Origin: Pseudoclavibacter triregionum
GTDB taxonomy: Bacteria > Actinomycetota > Actinomycetes > Actinomycetales > Microbacteriaceae
Length of the DNA: 64,000 nucleotides
NCBI GenBank assembly: GCA_910822395.1
Contig: OU365335.1
Span: forward strand, 1,860,001-1,924,000
Direction: 5' to 3'
In this document: positions 44,401 through 53,126 of the stretch, piece after piece
How the letters are laid out: each line of letters starts with the position of its first letter
How positions within the stretch are numbered: position 1 is the first letter of the stretch
The notes under the pieces: generated by a model
What the model saw: the letters and a program-made list of their open reading frames with translations, nothing else
What the model was told of the DNA's origin: nothing
The model's database searches: none
Position numbers and translations under genes: made by a program

Positions 44401-45123
44401 CTAGCGCATGCCCTTGCGGCTCGGGCGCATGCGCATCGGGTCGATGCCCTTCGGGATCGGCATGGCGTTCGTGCGGAGCGAGGCGAGGCGGTTCGCGACG
44501 GCCTGGATCTCGGGCTTCGTGAGCTTGCCCTCGAGGCGGTTCATCTCGCGGCGGAGCTTGAGCAGCGCGACGTCGCCATCGCCGGTGCCGACGTGGAGCG
44601 TGTGGATCGGGACGTTCGGCGCGACGCGCTGGGCCTTGCGGCGCTCGTCGTCGACGAGGCGCTTCACGGACTGCTTCGAGCCCTCGGAGACGAAGACGAT
44701 GCCGGGCTTGCCGATCGCGCGGTAGACGCAGTCCTGCGTCTTCGGGTTGAAGGCGACGGGCATGTCGCTCGAGACCCACTGGCCGCGGAGCGTCGTCGAG
44801 AGGACCTGGCCGGCGGCGCCGGTGCGGCCCTCGATCTGCTTGAAGGCGACCTTCTCGGCGCGCCAGTTCAGCGCGAACATGAAGAGGAGGAGCCCCGCGA
44901 GCACGCCGATGACGAGCAGGAGGACCCACATGAGGACGTTGCCCGGGTAGAGGATCGCGCAGAGGACGATCGCGGCGATGACGGGGACGAGGAAGGCGGC
45001 CGCGAAGATCCAGACGGAGGCTCGATCGTGCTTCGCGGTCATCTGGAGCACCTGGAGGATCTGGCGGATCCGGCCGGGCTCCTTCGCGGGCGCGGCAGTC
45101 GCGCCGGAGGTCGTGTTGGCCAT
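44401..45123 (-). CDS. DUF4191 family membrane protein
   Basis: A 240-residue protein with two transmembrane helices (about 38-60 and 65-85) and a long cytoplasmic C-terminal part (GKPGIVFVSEGSK, then RREMNRLEGKLTKPEIQAVANRL split by charged stretches). It belongs to DUF4191, conserved beside glnA1 in actinobacteria with no known role. GGAG lies close before the ATG, and TAGCCT on the minus strand gives a very short leader. Confidence 0.82.
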   Translation of the reverse strand: MANTTSGATAAPAKEPGRIRQILQVLQMTAKHDRASVWIFAAAFLVPVIAAIVLCAILYPGNVLMWVLLLVIGVLAGLLLFMFALNWRAEKVAFKQIEGRTGAAGQVLSTTLRGQWVSSDMPVAFNPKTQDCVYRAIGKPGIVFVSEGSKQSVKRLVDDERRKAQRVAPNVPIHTLHVGTGDGDVALLKLRREMNRLEGKLTKPEIQAVANRLASLRTNAMPIPKGIDPMRMRPSRKGMR

Positions 45124-45254
45124 AGTGCTCCAAGGCTACCCGGCCGCGTCAGTCTCCATTCACATTCCGGACTCCTGCCGTCCATCCACCGCTCGAGGCG
45201 TCTCGAGGTGCGGGTTCGGCGGAGATCGGCGAGCCTGCTCGCGGAGGTGATGAT

Positions 45255-46859
45255 GTGGGCAGGCGGGGGATGGCGGTCGGCGCGCGATCAGGGGATCCTT
45301 CGGGCGGCCTGCCGCTCGAGGTGTGCGGATGGCGGATCGTGCGGCGCCTCGCGCCCGAGCCCGGCAGGCGCCGGCTCCTCGCCTGCCTCGGCGCGCCGCC
45401 CGCGGAGGACAGCTGGCGCGTCGCGGGCGCGGCGGGGCTCGGCGGGCTCGTGCTCGGGCCCTCTGGGCGGCGCGTGGAGCCAGGGGAGCTCGTCGAGCTC
45501 GTGCTCGACGACGCGGGGCCGGAGGAGCTGCCGCTCGCCGCGGAGCTCGCGCTGCTCGAGCGGCTGGAGCGCTCGGGCGGCCCGCTCGCGGCGGCCGCGG
45601 AGACCCTCGACACCTCCGCGGATGCCTCGGGCCGGACGGTCGTCGTGCGACCCCGCTCCGAGCCCCTCGCCGACGCCGTGCTCGCCGGCGAAGAAGGGCT
45701 CGTGCCGGGGCAGCTCGTCACGCTCCTCGCGCCCCTCGCCGAGCTGCTGGTCCGTCTCCACGGGGCGGGCTGGGCGCACGGGTCGGTGACCCTCGGCAGC
45801 CTCGCGGTCGAGGACGGCGGACGGCCCGTGCTCGGCGGCTGGCATGCGGCGGGGGAGCCCGAGCCCTCGCGCGCCGCGCAGGCACGGGCCGCCGACTGGC
45901 GAGGACTCGCCAGGGCCGCGCGGGCGCTCGGCGGCGCGTCGCTCGAGGGCGCCGGGCGCGTCTCCGGCCTGCTCGATCGCTGCGAGCGGGGGCAGGGGGA
46001 TGCCGAGCTGGGCGAGGCCCTCGTCGACGCGCTCTTCGAGTGGGCGCCCGCCGAGCCGCTGCCGGATGGCGGGACGGCGGCGTCCCGCCCGCCGGGGCCG
46101 CTGACGGGAGGCTTCGAGACGGCCGGCTTCGACGTGCCGAGCGCCGGGGCGTCGATCTTCGCCGCGCTCGCCGACGCCTCGGATCTCGGCGACGAGGAGC
46201 CGCTGCATCGCGCCGCCGAGGAGGCCGGGGAGATGCCGCAGCGCACGACGGACACGGTGCGTCGGCGCGTACTCAGCGCCTTCGCCGACGCCAGGGAGAA
46301 GGCCTCGGCTCGGCAGAGCGGCGAATCGAGGGCGCGCGGATGGCCACCGGCTCGGCAGACGGCGCTGGCCGCCGTCGGCGTCCTCGCGCTCGGCGCGGCG
46401 GCCGTCCTCGGGCTCGGCGCGGCGGCGCGAGGGGGCCCGCCGGCCGTTGCGGCGGAGTCGACGTCCACGTCCGCCGAAGCGGGCTCGGCATCGGCCGAGG
46501 TGTCGTCCGCGCCCGCAGAGGCCGGGGGAGTCGGTGCCGCAGCCACCGCCGCCCCGTCGCCCGACGACCCCCTCGCCGCCCTGACCGGCCTGCTCGCCTG
46601 CCGCGAGCGCGCCCTCGCCGAGTCGGACGCCCGCGCGCTCGCCGGCTGCTACGCGAGCGGCGCGCCCGGCCTCGAGCGGGATCTCGCCCGCCTCGCCGTC
46701 GGCGGCGGGGTCGCCGGCGATCCGCCCGGCTCGAGCTGGCGGCTCGTCGATCGGCTGGGCGGGGTGGCGGTGCTCGAGCGCTCGGACGGCCTCCTCGTGA
46801 CGCTCTCGCAGGGCGAGGACGGCTGGCGCCTCCGCGACCTCAGGGAGCCCGGCCGGTGA
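45255..46859 (+). CDS. Pseudokinase-like single-pass membrane protein
   Basis: A 534-residue protein. The first 260 residues resemble a bacterial Ser/Thr protein kinase that has lost its catalytic residues. The loop that normally reads HxDLxxxN is HGSVTLGSLAVEDG (about 175-188), and the DFG position reads LGG. One transmembrane helix lies near 368-391, then a Ser/Ala/Glu linker and a small extracytoplasmic domain (CRERALAESDARALAGCYASGA...). It may bind a peptide or scaffold rather than phosphorylate. GTG 45255 follows GGAGG. In related genomes lipB and lipA occupy the interval between sucB and DUF4191; here this gene alone does. Confidence 0.6.
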   Translation: MGRRGMAVGARSGDPSGGLPLEVCGWRIVRRLAPEPGRRRLLACLGAPPAEDSWRVAGAAGLGGLVLGPSGRRVEPGELVELVLDDAGPEELPLAAELALLERLERSGGPLAAAAETLDTSADASGRTVVVRPRSEPLADAVLAGEEGLVPGQLVTLLAPLAELLVRLHGAGWAHGSVTLGSLAVEDGGRPVLGGWHAAGEPEPSRAAQARAADWRGLARAARALGGASLEGAGRVSGLLDRCERGQGDAELGEALVDALFEWAPAEPLPDGGTAASRPPGPLTGGFETAGFDVPSAGASIFAALADASDLGDEEPLHRAAEEAGEMPQRTTDTVRRRVLSAFADAREKASARQSGESRARGWPPARQTALAAVGVLALGAAAVLGLGAAARGGPPAVAAESTSTSAEAGSASAEVSSAPAEAGGVGAAATAAPSPDDPLAALTGLLACRERALAESDARALAGCYASGAPGLERDLARLAVGGGVAGDPPGSSWRLVDRLGGVAVLERSDGLLVTLSQGEDGWRLRDLREPGR

Positions 46860-46915
46860 CGTGGGCGGGGTCTCACCATCCGCTGCGCTCGCGCGCCGCG
46901 TCGCCCCTGAATGGC

Positions 46916-46949
46916 GACGCGGCCCCGTCCCGGAGGACGAGGCCGCGTC
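46916..46949. terminator. Terminator between the pseudokinase gene and sucB
   Basis: GACGCGGCC / GGCCGCGTC, a perfect 9-bp stem between convergent genes. Confidence 0.65.
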
Positions 46950-46972
46950 GGAGCGTGTCGTGCGACAGGCGG

Positions 46973-48832
46973 CTAGATGCCGAGGTCGCCCTCGAAGGCG
47001 CCCTGCTCGAGGCGCTCCTTCATCTGGCCGAGGAAGCGGGCCGCGTCCGCGCCGTCGATGATGCGGTGGTCGTAGCTCAGCGCGAGGTAGACGAGCGAGC
47101 GGATCGCGATCGCCTCCTGACCGTCCTCGGTCTTCACGACCGCGGGGCGCTTCGCGACGATGCCCGTGCCGAGGATGGCGCTCTGCGGGAGGAAGACGAC
47201 CGGGGTGTCGAAGAGCGCGCCGCGCGAGCCCGTGTTCGTCACCGTGAAGGTGCCGCCCGCGAGCTCGTCAGGGAGGAGCTTGTTGTCGCGGGTGCGGCCG
47301 GCGAGGTCGGCGATCGCGGCCGTGAGGCCGGCGATGTCGAGCTTCGCCGCGTCCTTGATGACCGGCGTGAGCAGGCCGCGCTCCGTGTCGACCGCCATCG
47401 AGACATTCTCGGTGCCCGGGTAGACGATCTCGTCGCCCTCGACCGTCGCGTTGATGATCGGGTACGTCTGGAGCGCCTCGATCGCGGCGAGCGTGAAGAA
47501 GGGGAGGAACGAGAGCTTGTTGCCCGTCTTCTTCTGGAAGTCGCCCTTCACGCGGTCGCGCAGCTGCGCGATGCGCGTGACGTCGACCTCGACGACCGTC
47601 GTGAGCTGCGCGGTCGAGGTCATCGACTCGACGGCGCGGCTCGCGATGACCTTGCGGAGGCGCGACATCTTCTGGCGCGTGCCGCGGAGCTCGGATACCT
47701 CGACGGGCTTGGGGCCCTGGGCGGCCGCGGGTGCGGCGGCGCCGACCTGCGGGGTCTGCGCAGCGGCCTCGGCCGCGGCGAGGACGTCCTCCTTGCGGAT
47801 GCGGCCGCCGACGCCCGTGCCCTGGATCGAGCCGAGGTCGACGCCCTTCTCGTTCGCGAGCTTGCGGACGATCGGGGTGACGTAGCGGGCCGCGTCGCCG
47901 GGGCGCGAGGCCTCGGCCTTCGGCGCGGCGGGGCCGTCCTGCTTCGGGGCGGCCGGGGCCTCAGGGGCCTTCGGCGCCTCGGGCGCCTTCGGGGCCTCCG
48001 CGGCCGGAGCCTCGGCGGCGGGGGCCTTCTCCGGGTCCTTCGCTTCGGCGGGGGCCTCGCCCTGCTCCTGCTTCGCCTCGAGCGCCTCGGCGTCCTCCTT
48101 GGCCTGGACGGCCTCGTCGGCGGCGTCCTGCTTCGGGGCGTCCTGCTTCGAAGCCTCGGCCGGAGCCTCCTCCGCCGGGGCGGCCGAGCCGTCGCCGATG
48201 CGGGCGAGCACGCCGCCCACCTCGGCCGTCTCGTCCTCGCCGACGAGGATCTCGACGAGCGTGCCGGCGACCGGCGACGGGATCTCCGTGTCGACCTTGT
48301 CGGTCGAGACCTCGAGCAGCGGCTCGTCGACCTCGACCTCGTCGCCGACGGCCTTGAGCCAGCGGGTGACGGTGCCCTCGGTGACGGACTCGCCGAGCGC
48401 GGGGAGGGTGACGTCCTGCGTCGCGCCGCCGGCGGCGGGCTTCGCGTCCGACTTCTCCGGGGCGTCCTCGGCCGGGACGTCCTGCTTCGGAGCCTCGGCG
48501 GTCTCCTCGGCCGGGGCCTCCTCGGCGGGAGCCTGCTCCTGCGCGGGAGCCTCCTCGGCGGGGGCGTCCTCGGCCGGGGCCGAGCCCTGGCCGGAGCCGT
48601 CGCCGATGCGGGCGAGGACGCCGCCGACCTCGGCGGTCTCGTCCTCGTCCACGAGGATCTCCTCGAGCACGCCCGCGACGGGCGAGGGGATCTCGGTGTC
48701 GACCTTGTCGGTCGAGACCTCGAGCAGGGGCTCGTCGACCGCGACCTCCTCGCCGACCTTCTTGAGCCAGCGGGTGACGGTGCCTTCGGTGACGCTCTCG
48801 CCGAGCGCCGGGAGGACGACGTCTTCGCTCAT
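46973..48832 (-). CDS. sucB: Dihydrolipoyl acyltransferase (E2) with two lipoyl domains
   Basis: The E2 core of the pyruvate/2-oxoglutarate dehydrogenase complexes. The 619-residue protein has two nearly identical lipoyl domains with lipoyl-lysines K43 and K179 in STDKVDTEIPSP. Ala/Pro/Glu-rich linkers follow, then the subunit-binding domain (317-352) and the catalytic domain ending SYDHRIIDGADA with H589 and D593. Actinobacteria use one E2 for both complexes, so aceE at 8117-10846 is a likely partner. It lies 90 bp after lpd on the same strand. Confidence 0.93.
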   Translation of the reverse strand: MSEDVVLPALGESVTEGTVTRWLKKVGEEVAVDEPLLEVSTDKVDTEIPSPVAGVLEEILVDEDETAEVGGVLARIGDGSGQGSAPAEDAPAEEAPAQEQAPAEEAPAEETAEAPKQDVPAEDAPEKSDAKPAAGGATQDVTLPALGESVTEGTVTRWLKAVGDEVEVDEPLLEVSTDKVDTEIPSPVAGTLVEILVGEDETAEVGGVLARIGDGSAAPAEEAPAEASKQDAPKQDAADEAVQAKEDAEALEAKQEQGEAPAEAKDPEKAPAAEAPAAEAPKAPEAPKAPEAPAAPKQDGPAAPKAEASRPGDAARYVTPIVRKLANEKGVDLGSIQGTGVGGRIRKEDVLAAAEAAAQTPQVGAAAPAAAQGPKPVEVSELRGTRQKMSRLRKVIASRAVESMTSTAQLTTVVEVDVTRIAQLRDRVKGDFQKKTGNKLSFLPFFTLAAIEALQTYPIINATVEGDEIVYPGTENVSMAVDTERGLLTPVIKDAAKLDIAGLTAAIADLAGRTRDNKLLPDELAGGTFTVTNTGSRGALFDTPVVFLPQSAILGTGIVAKRPAVVKTEDGQEAIAIRSLVYLALSYDHRIIDGADAARFLGQMKERLEQGAFEGDLGI

Positions 48833-48922
48833 GTGATTCTCTCCTTGCGTGAGCCGACCTCGTCGGCTCGATCTGCCCGGCCGCCTGGGCGCCCGGAAGC
48901 TGGGGACTTGTGTCTCGGGGTC

Positions 48923-50296
48923 CTACATGGCGTGGAGCGGGCGGCCGGCGAGCGCCATGTGCGCCTCGCCGATCGTCTCTACCTGGGTCGGGTGGGGGTG
49001 GATGAGCTGCGCGACGTCCTCCGGGTAGGCCTCCCAGTTGACGATGAGCTGCGCCTCCGAGACGAGCTCGCCGACGCGGGCGCCGATCATGTGGATACCG
49101 ACGACCGGGCCGTCGTTCACGCGGACGACTTTGACCGAGCCGGCCGTGCCGAGGATCGAGCTCTTCGCGTTGCCGGCGAGGTTGTACTCGTAGGTCGAGA
49201 CCTTGTCGTCGCCGTACTGCGCCTTCGCGTCCTTCTCCTTGAGGCCGACCGAGGCGATCTGCGGCTCGCAGTACGTGATCTTGGGGATGTTCACGTCCTT
49301 GACCATGATCGGGTTGAGGCCCGCGATCTGCTCGGCGACGAAGATGCCGTGCTGGTACGAGCGGTGCGCGAGCTGGAGACCCGGCGTGATGTCGCCGATG
49401 GCGTAGACGCCCGGGACGTTCGTCTGGAGCTGCTCGTCGACGAGGACGAAGCCGCGGTCCATCTTGATGCCCGCCTCCTCGAAGCCGAGGTTCTGCGTGA
49501 CGGGGCCGCGGCCGACGGCGACGAGGAGGAGGTCGGCGTCGACGATCTCGCCCGACTCGAGCGAGACGTGCACGCCGTCGTCGTCCTGCGTGACGCCCGA
49601 GAAGCGGACGCCGAGCTTGAAGTCGATGCCGCGCTTCTTGTAGGCGCGCTCGAGCTGCTTCGAGATCGACTCCTCCTCGGCGGGGGCGAGGTGGGGGAGG
49701 CCCTCGATGATCGTGACCTCGGCGCCGAAGGAGCGCCACATCGAGGCGAACTCGAGGCCGATGACGCCGCCGCCGAGGATGGCGGCGCGCTTCGGGATCC
49801 GCGGGAGGGTGAGCGCCTGGTCGCTCGTGATGACGTTGCCCGTGATCTCGAGGCCCGGGAGCGACTTCGCGTACGAGCCCGTCGCGAGGACGACGTTCTT
49901 GCCCGTGAGGGTCTGGCCGTCGACCTCGACGGTCGTCGGGGAGGTGAGCTTGCCCTCGCCCTGGAAGATCTCGATCTTGCGGGCCTTGAGGAGGCCCTGG
50001 AGGCCCTTGAACTTGGAGGAGACGATGCCGTCGCGGAACGCGCCGACCTTCTCGATGTCGATGCCGTCGAGCGTCGTGTTGATGCCGAGGGCCGCGCCCT
50101 CGCGGGCGCCGTCGGCGAGCTCCGCGGCGTGGAGCATGGCCTTCGTCGGGACGCAGCCTCGGTGGAGGCAGGTGCCGCCGAGCTTGTCCTTCTCGACGAG
50201 GGCGACCGTGCTGCCGAGCTGGACGGCGCGGATGGCGGCCGCATAGCCGGCGCTTCCGCCGCCGAGGACGACGAGGTCGAAGTTCTGATCTGCCAC
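48923..50296 (-). CDS. lpd: Dihydrolipoyl dehydrogenase (E3)
   Basis: E3 reoxidises the dihydrolipoyl groups of E2 and reduces NAD. The 457-residue flavoprotein has the FAD motif GGGSAGYAAA, the redox pair C43/C48 in GGTCLHRGC, a second nucleotide motif GGGVIGLEFASMW and the C-terminal His-Glu pair in HPHPTQVE. The start is GTG 50296 with GGAG nine bases upstream; further in-frame sequence upstream lacks signals. It is the first gene of the lpd-sucB pair. Confidence 0.94.
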   Translation of the reverse strand: MADQNFDLVVLGGGSAGYAAAIRAVQLGSTVALVEKDKLGGTCLHRGCVPTKAMLHAAELADGAREGAALGINTTLDGIDIEKVGAFRDGIVSSKFKGLQGLLKARKIEIFQGEGKLTSPTTVEVDGQTLTGKNVVLATGSYAKSLPGLEITGNVITSDQALTLPRIPKRAAILGGGVIGLEFASMWRSFGAEVTIIEGLPHLAPAEEESISKQLERAYKKRGIDFKLGVRFSGVTQDDDGVHVSLESGEIVDADLLLVAVGRGPVTQNLGFEEAGIKMDRGFVLVDEQLQTNVPGVYAIGDITPGLQLAHRSYQHGIFVAEQIAGLNPIMVKDVNIPKITYCEPQIASVGLKEKDAKAQYGDDKVSTYEYNLAGNAKSSILGTAGSVKVVRVNDGPVVGIHMIGARVGELVSEAQLIVNWEAYPEDVAQLIHPHPTQVETIGEAHMALAGRPLHAM

Positions 50297-50388
50297 GCTG
50301 ATGTGCTCCTTGATGGTGAACGAGGACTGCGGGCGCACCGGGATCGCGGCGCCGCGCGGACGCTGTGGACGCACGGACGAGCCTACAC

Positions 50389-50424
50389 CTGGGGCCCGAC
50401 GCGAAACTCCGCGTCGGGCCCCAG
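50389..50424 (-). terminator. Strong terminator after pepA
   Basis: A perfect 15-bp stem (CTGGGGCCCGACGCG and its complement) with a 6-nt loop separates pepA from lpd. Confidence 0.8.
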
Positions 50425-50461
50425 ATCCGCGGGGATGTCGCCGCCCTCGGCGAACAGGCCG

Positions 50462-52000
50462 CTAGGCGCGCTCGGCCTCGCGCTCGAGCAGCTCGACGAG
50501 CGTGCGCACCATGGCGCCGGTCGCGCCCTTGGGGTTCACGCCGAAGGGCTTCGACTCGTTGAACGCCGGGCCCGCGATGTCGAGGTGCGCCCACGGGATG
50601 GGCGAGCCCGAGGCGTCCGCGCCCACGAACTTCTCGAGGAACGCCGCGGCCATGAGCATGCCGCCGTTGCGGTTGCCGGGGCGCGCGTTCGCGAAGTCGG
50701 CGACGTCCGAGCGCAGCGGCTCGAAGATCTCCTCCGGGATCGGCATGGGCCACGCGGCCTCGCCCGCGCGCTCGGCGGCGTCGAGGATGCGCGAGCGCAG
50801 CTCCTCGTCGTTGCCCATGACGCCGGTCGTCCGCTCGCCGAGCGCGATGAGCTGGGCGCCGGTGAGGGTCGCGATGTCGATGATCGCGTCCGCGGGGAGC
50901 TCGTCCGCGGAGGCCGCGGCGAGGCCGTCGGCGAGGACGAGACGGCCCTCGGCGTCGGTGTTCGTGACCTCGACGGTCGTGCCGCCCTTGATCGTGATGA
51001 CGTCGTCGGGGCGCGTCGCGACGCCCGACGGCATGTTCTCGGCGATGCAGAGCCAGCCGGTGACGTTGATCTTCGCGCCGATCGCGGAGAGCGCCTGGAC
51101 GACGCCGAGGATCGACGCCGCGCCCGCCATGTCGGTCTTCATGTTGATCATCGAGGCGGCGGGCTTGAGCGAGAGGCCGCCGGTGTCGAAGGTGATGCCC
51201 TTGCCGACGAGCGCGACGTGGCCCGTCGCGCCCTCGGGGCGGTACGCGATGCGGACGAGGCGGGGCGGGCGGACCGAGCCGCGGCCGACGCCCATGTGGC
51301 CGCCGAAGCCCTCGGCCTCGAGCGCGGCCTCATCCCACACCTTCGCGTCGCAGCCGGGCGCCTCGGCGACGGCGACGGCGCGCTCGGCGAGCTCGGCCGG
51401 GCCGAGGGCGTTCGGCGGGGTGTTCACGAGGTCGCGGACGAGCTCGACGGCGGCCGCGATCGCGCGGGCGCGCTCGAGCGCCGGCTCGAGCGCGTCGTCG
51501 GCATCCGGGGCGGCCAGGGAGAGGGCAGCGGCCGCGGAGCGCTCCTCGCCCGACTTGAACGCGTCGAAGCGGTAGGCGCCGAGGGCGTAGCCGGTCGCGG
51601 CGGCCTCGGCGAGCTCGGCGTCGAGGGCCGGCACGAGGAGGGCGATGCGCTGGGCCTCGGGGCGGGCCCGGCCGAGGGCGCCGGCCGCGCGGCGCAGCTC
51701 GTCGAGGCCGAGCTCGAGCTCGGAGTCCGCGTCGCCCTCGCCGAGGCCGAGGAGGATGACCGGAGCCAGGGCACCGTCGACGGAGATCGCGCCGCGGACG
51801 ACCTCGTCCGCGCGGCCGCTCGCGCCGAGCGTCACGGCGAGGGCGCGGAGGTCCTCGAGCTGGGGGAGTCCCGGGGCGAGCACCTCGGGGGCGTCGTCGC
51901 CCGCGGCGGCCCGGAGGCACACGGCGGTGAGCGCGCCCGGGTCGATCGAGTATCCGGTGAGGGTGAGGTCGGGAGTGCGAGTCGTCTCGGGGGTCGTCAT
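50462..52000 (-). CDS. pepA: Leucyl aminopeptidase (M17)
   Basis: A 512-residue cytosolic metallo-aminopeptidase that frees N-terminal residues from peptides. The M17 signature NTDAEGRL is at about 344-351. The metal-binding KGITFDTGGLSLKP and the KTDMAGA segment are intact. The start codon at 52000 is leaderless: TATGGT on the minus strand ends seven bases before it and overlaps the -10 box of the divergent PAC2 gene by two bases. Confidence 0.93.
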   Translation of the reverse strand: MTTPETTRTPDLTLTGYSIDPGALTAVCLRAAAGDDAPEVLAPGLPQLEDLRALAVTLGASGRADEVVRGAISVDGALAPVILLGLGEGDADSELELGLDELRRAAGALGRARPEAQRIALLVPALDAELAEAAATGYALGAYRFDAFKSGEERSAAAALSLAAPDADDALEPALERARAIAAAVELVRDLVNTPPNALGPAELAERAVAVAEAPGCDAKVWDEAALEAEGFGGHMGVGRGSVRPPRLVRIAYRPEGATGHVALVGKGITFDTGGLSLKPAASMINMKTDMAGAASILGVVQALSAIGAKINVTGWLCIAENMPSGVATRPDDVITIKGGTTVEVTNTDAEGRLVLADGLAAASADELPADAIIDIATLTGAQLIALGERTTGVMGNDEELRSRILDAAERAGEAAWPMPIPEEIFEPLRSDVADFANARPGNRNGGMLMAAAFLEKFVGADASGSPIPWAHLDIAGPAFNESKPFGVNPKGATGAMVRTLVELLEREAERA

Positions 52001-52027
52001 GGGCCCCACCATACGATGAGCCGCATG
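51998..52027. promoter_or_regulatory. Second bidirectional leaderless promoter (pepA/PAC2)
   Basis: Plus strand: TACGAT (52012-52017), seven bases, ATG 52025. Minus strand: TATGGT (52013-52008), seven bases, ATG 52000. The two -10 boxes share positions 52012-52013, and the start codons are 24 bp apart. Confidence 0.55.
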
Positions 52028-53023
52028 TCCCCCTTCGAGCGCCTCCATGACGAGCTCCCCGGCTTCGACCGCGTGCCGCCCGGGCTGCCGCTCGTCGCCG
52101 CGCTCACGGGCTTCCGCGACGCCGGCGGGGTCGTGCACCAGGTCAGCGACGTCCTCCTCGACGTCGAGCAGCAGGAGACCGTCGTCGCCTTCGACGCCGA
52201 CGTCCTCATCGACTATCGCGCCCGACGCCCTACCGTCCTCATCGACGCGGGGCGCATCCAGGCGCTCACGATGCCGCGCCTCGACATCCGCCTCCTCCGC
52301 GACGAGCTCGGCGCGCCCTTCCTCTTCCTCTCCGGATACGAGCCCGACTATCGCTGGGAGCAGTTCGCCGACGAGGTCGCCGCGCTCGCCGCGGCGCTGC
52401 AGGTGAGCACGACGACGTGGATCCACTCCATGCCGATGCCCGTGCCGCACACGCGGCCCATCCGCATCTCCGCGACGGGCAACCGCACCGAGCTCGTCGA
52501 GGCGATCTCCGTCTGGTCGCCGACGACCGAGGGCCCGGCGCACGCGCTCCACCTCGTCGAGCACCGGCTCGCGGAGCGCGGGCATCCGGTCGCGGGCCTC
52601 GTCATGCTCGTGCCGCACTACGTCGCCGACGCCCCCGTGCCGGGCGCCGGCCTCGCCGCCCTCGCGGCGATCGGCACGGCGACCGACCTCATGCTCCCCA
52701 CGGAGCCGCTCCGCGAGAAGGAGCGCGACTTCGTGCGCCGCGTCGACGAGCAGGTCGCGGAGTCGGAGGAGGTGCAGCGGCTCATCGAGGCGCTCGAGCG
52801 CCAGCATGACGCCTACCTCGAGTCGCTCCCGCAGGGCGGCGGCCTCGCCGACGCGAACGGCGAGCTGCCCTCGGCGGACGAGATCGCCGCCGAGCTCGAG
52901 CGCTTCCTCGCCGTCCGCGGCCGCCACGAGGCGGAGGAGGGGCGCGACGGCCGCGACGGCCGCGGCGACGGCCCGGGGCGGACGAACCGCCCCTGGGGCC
53001 TCGACGACGACGAGCGGCGCTAG
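52025..53023 (+). CDS. PAC2 family protein (proteasome assembly chaperone-like)
   Basis: A 332-residue protein of the PAC2 family, related to eukaryotic proteasome assembly chaperones and common in actinobacteria, including genomes without a proteasome. Typical segments are LPLVAALTGFRDAGGVV, DYRARRPTVLID, LSGYEPDYRWEQF and HYVADAP. The last 50 residues are charged and disordered-looking. ATG 52025 suits the leaderless promoter; ATG 52016, three codons earlier, lies inside the -10 box. Confidence 0.85.
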   Translation: MSPFERLHDELPGFDRVPPGLPLVAALTGFRDAGGVVHQVSDVLLDVEQQETVVAFDADVLIDYRARRPTVLIDAGRIQALTMPRLDIRLLRDELGAPFLFLSGYEPDYRWEQFADEVAALAAALQVSTTTWIHSMPMPVPHTRPIRISATGNRTELVEAISVWSPTTEGPAHALHLVEHRLAERGHPVAGLVMLVPHYVADAPVPGAGLAALAAIGTATDLMLPTEPLREKERDFVRRVDEQVAESEEVQRLIEALERQHDAYLESLPQGGGLADANGELPSADEIAAELERFLAVRGRHEAEEGRDGRDGRGDGPGRTNRPWGLDDDERR

Positions 53024-53114
53024 CCGGGCCGACGCGGGCTGACCGCGGCGGGATCGCGGCGACAGCGCGACATGATCGCGGTGGCTGCGCGCGTCCGGGC
53101 CCGCGGCGCGCGCC

Positions 53115-53120
53115 TATCAT
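53115..53120 (+). promoter_or_regulatory. Leaderless -10 box of the MFS gene
   Basis: TATCAT ends six bases before GTG 53127; no ribosome site is present. It also shows that GTG can serve as a leaderless start here. Confidence 0.5.
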
Positions 53121-53126
53121 CGTCGG

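Noticed and set aside
45323-53023. A 2566-codon open frame on the plus strand across lpd, sucB and pepA.
   Set aside because: It runs antisense to or through well-recognised genes, is extremely Arg/Ala-rich and has no domain. Such frames arise from GC-rich third positions.
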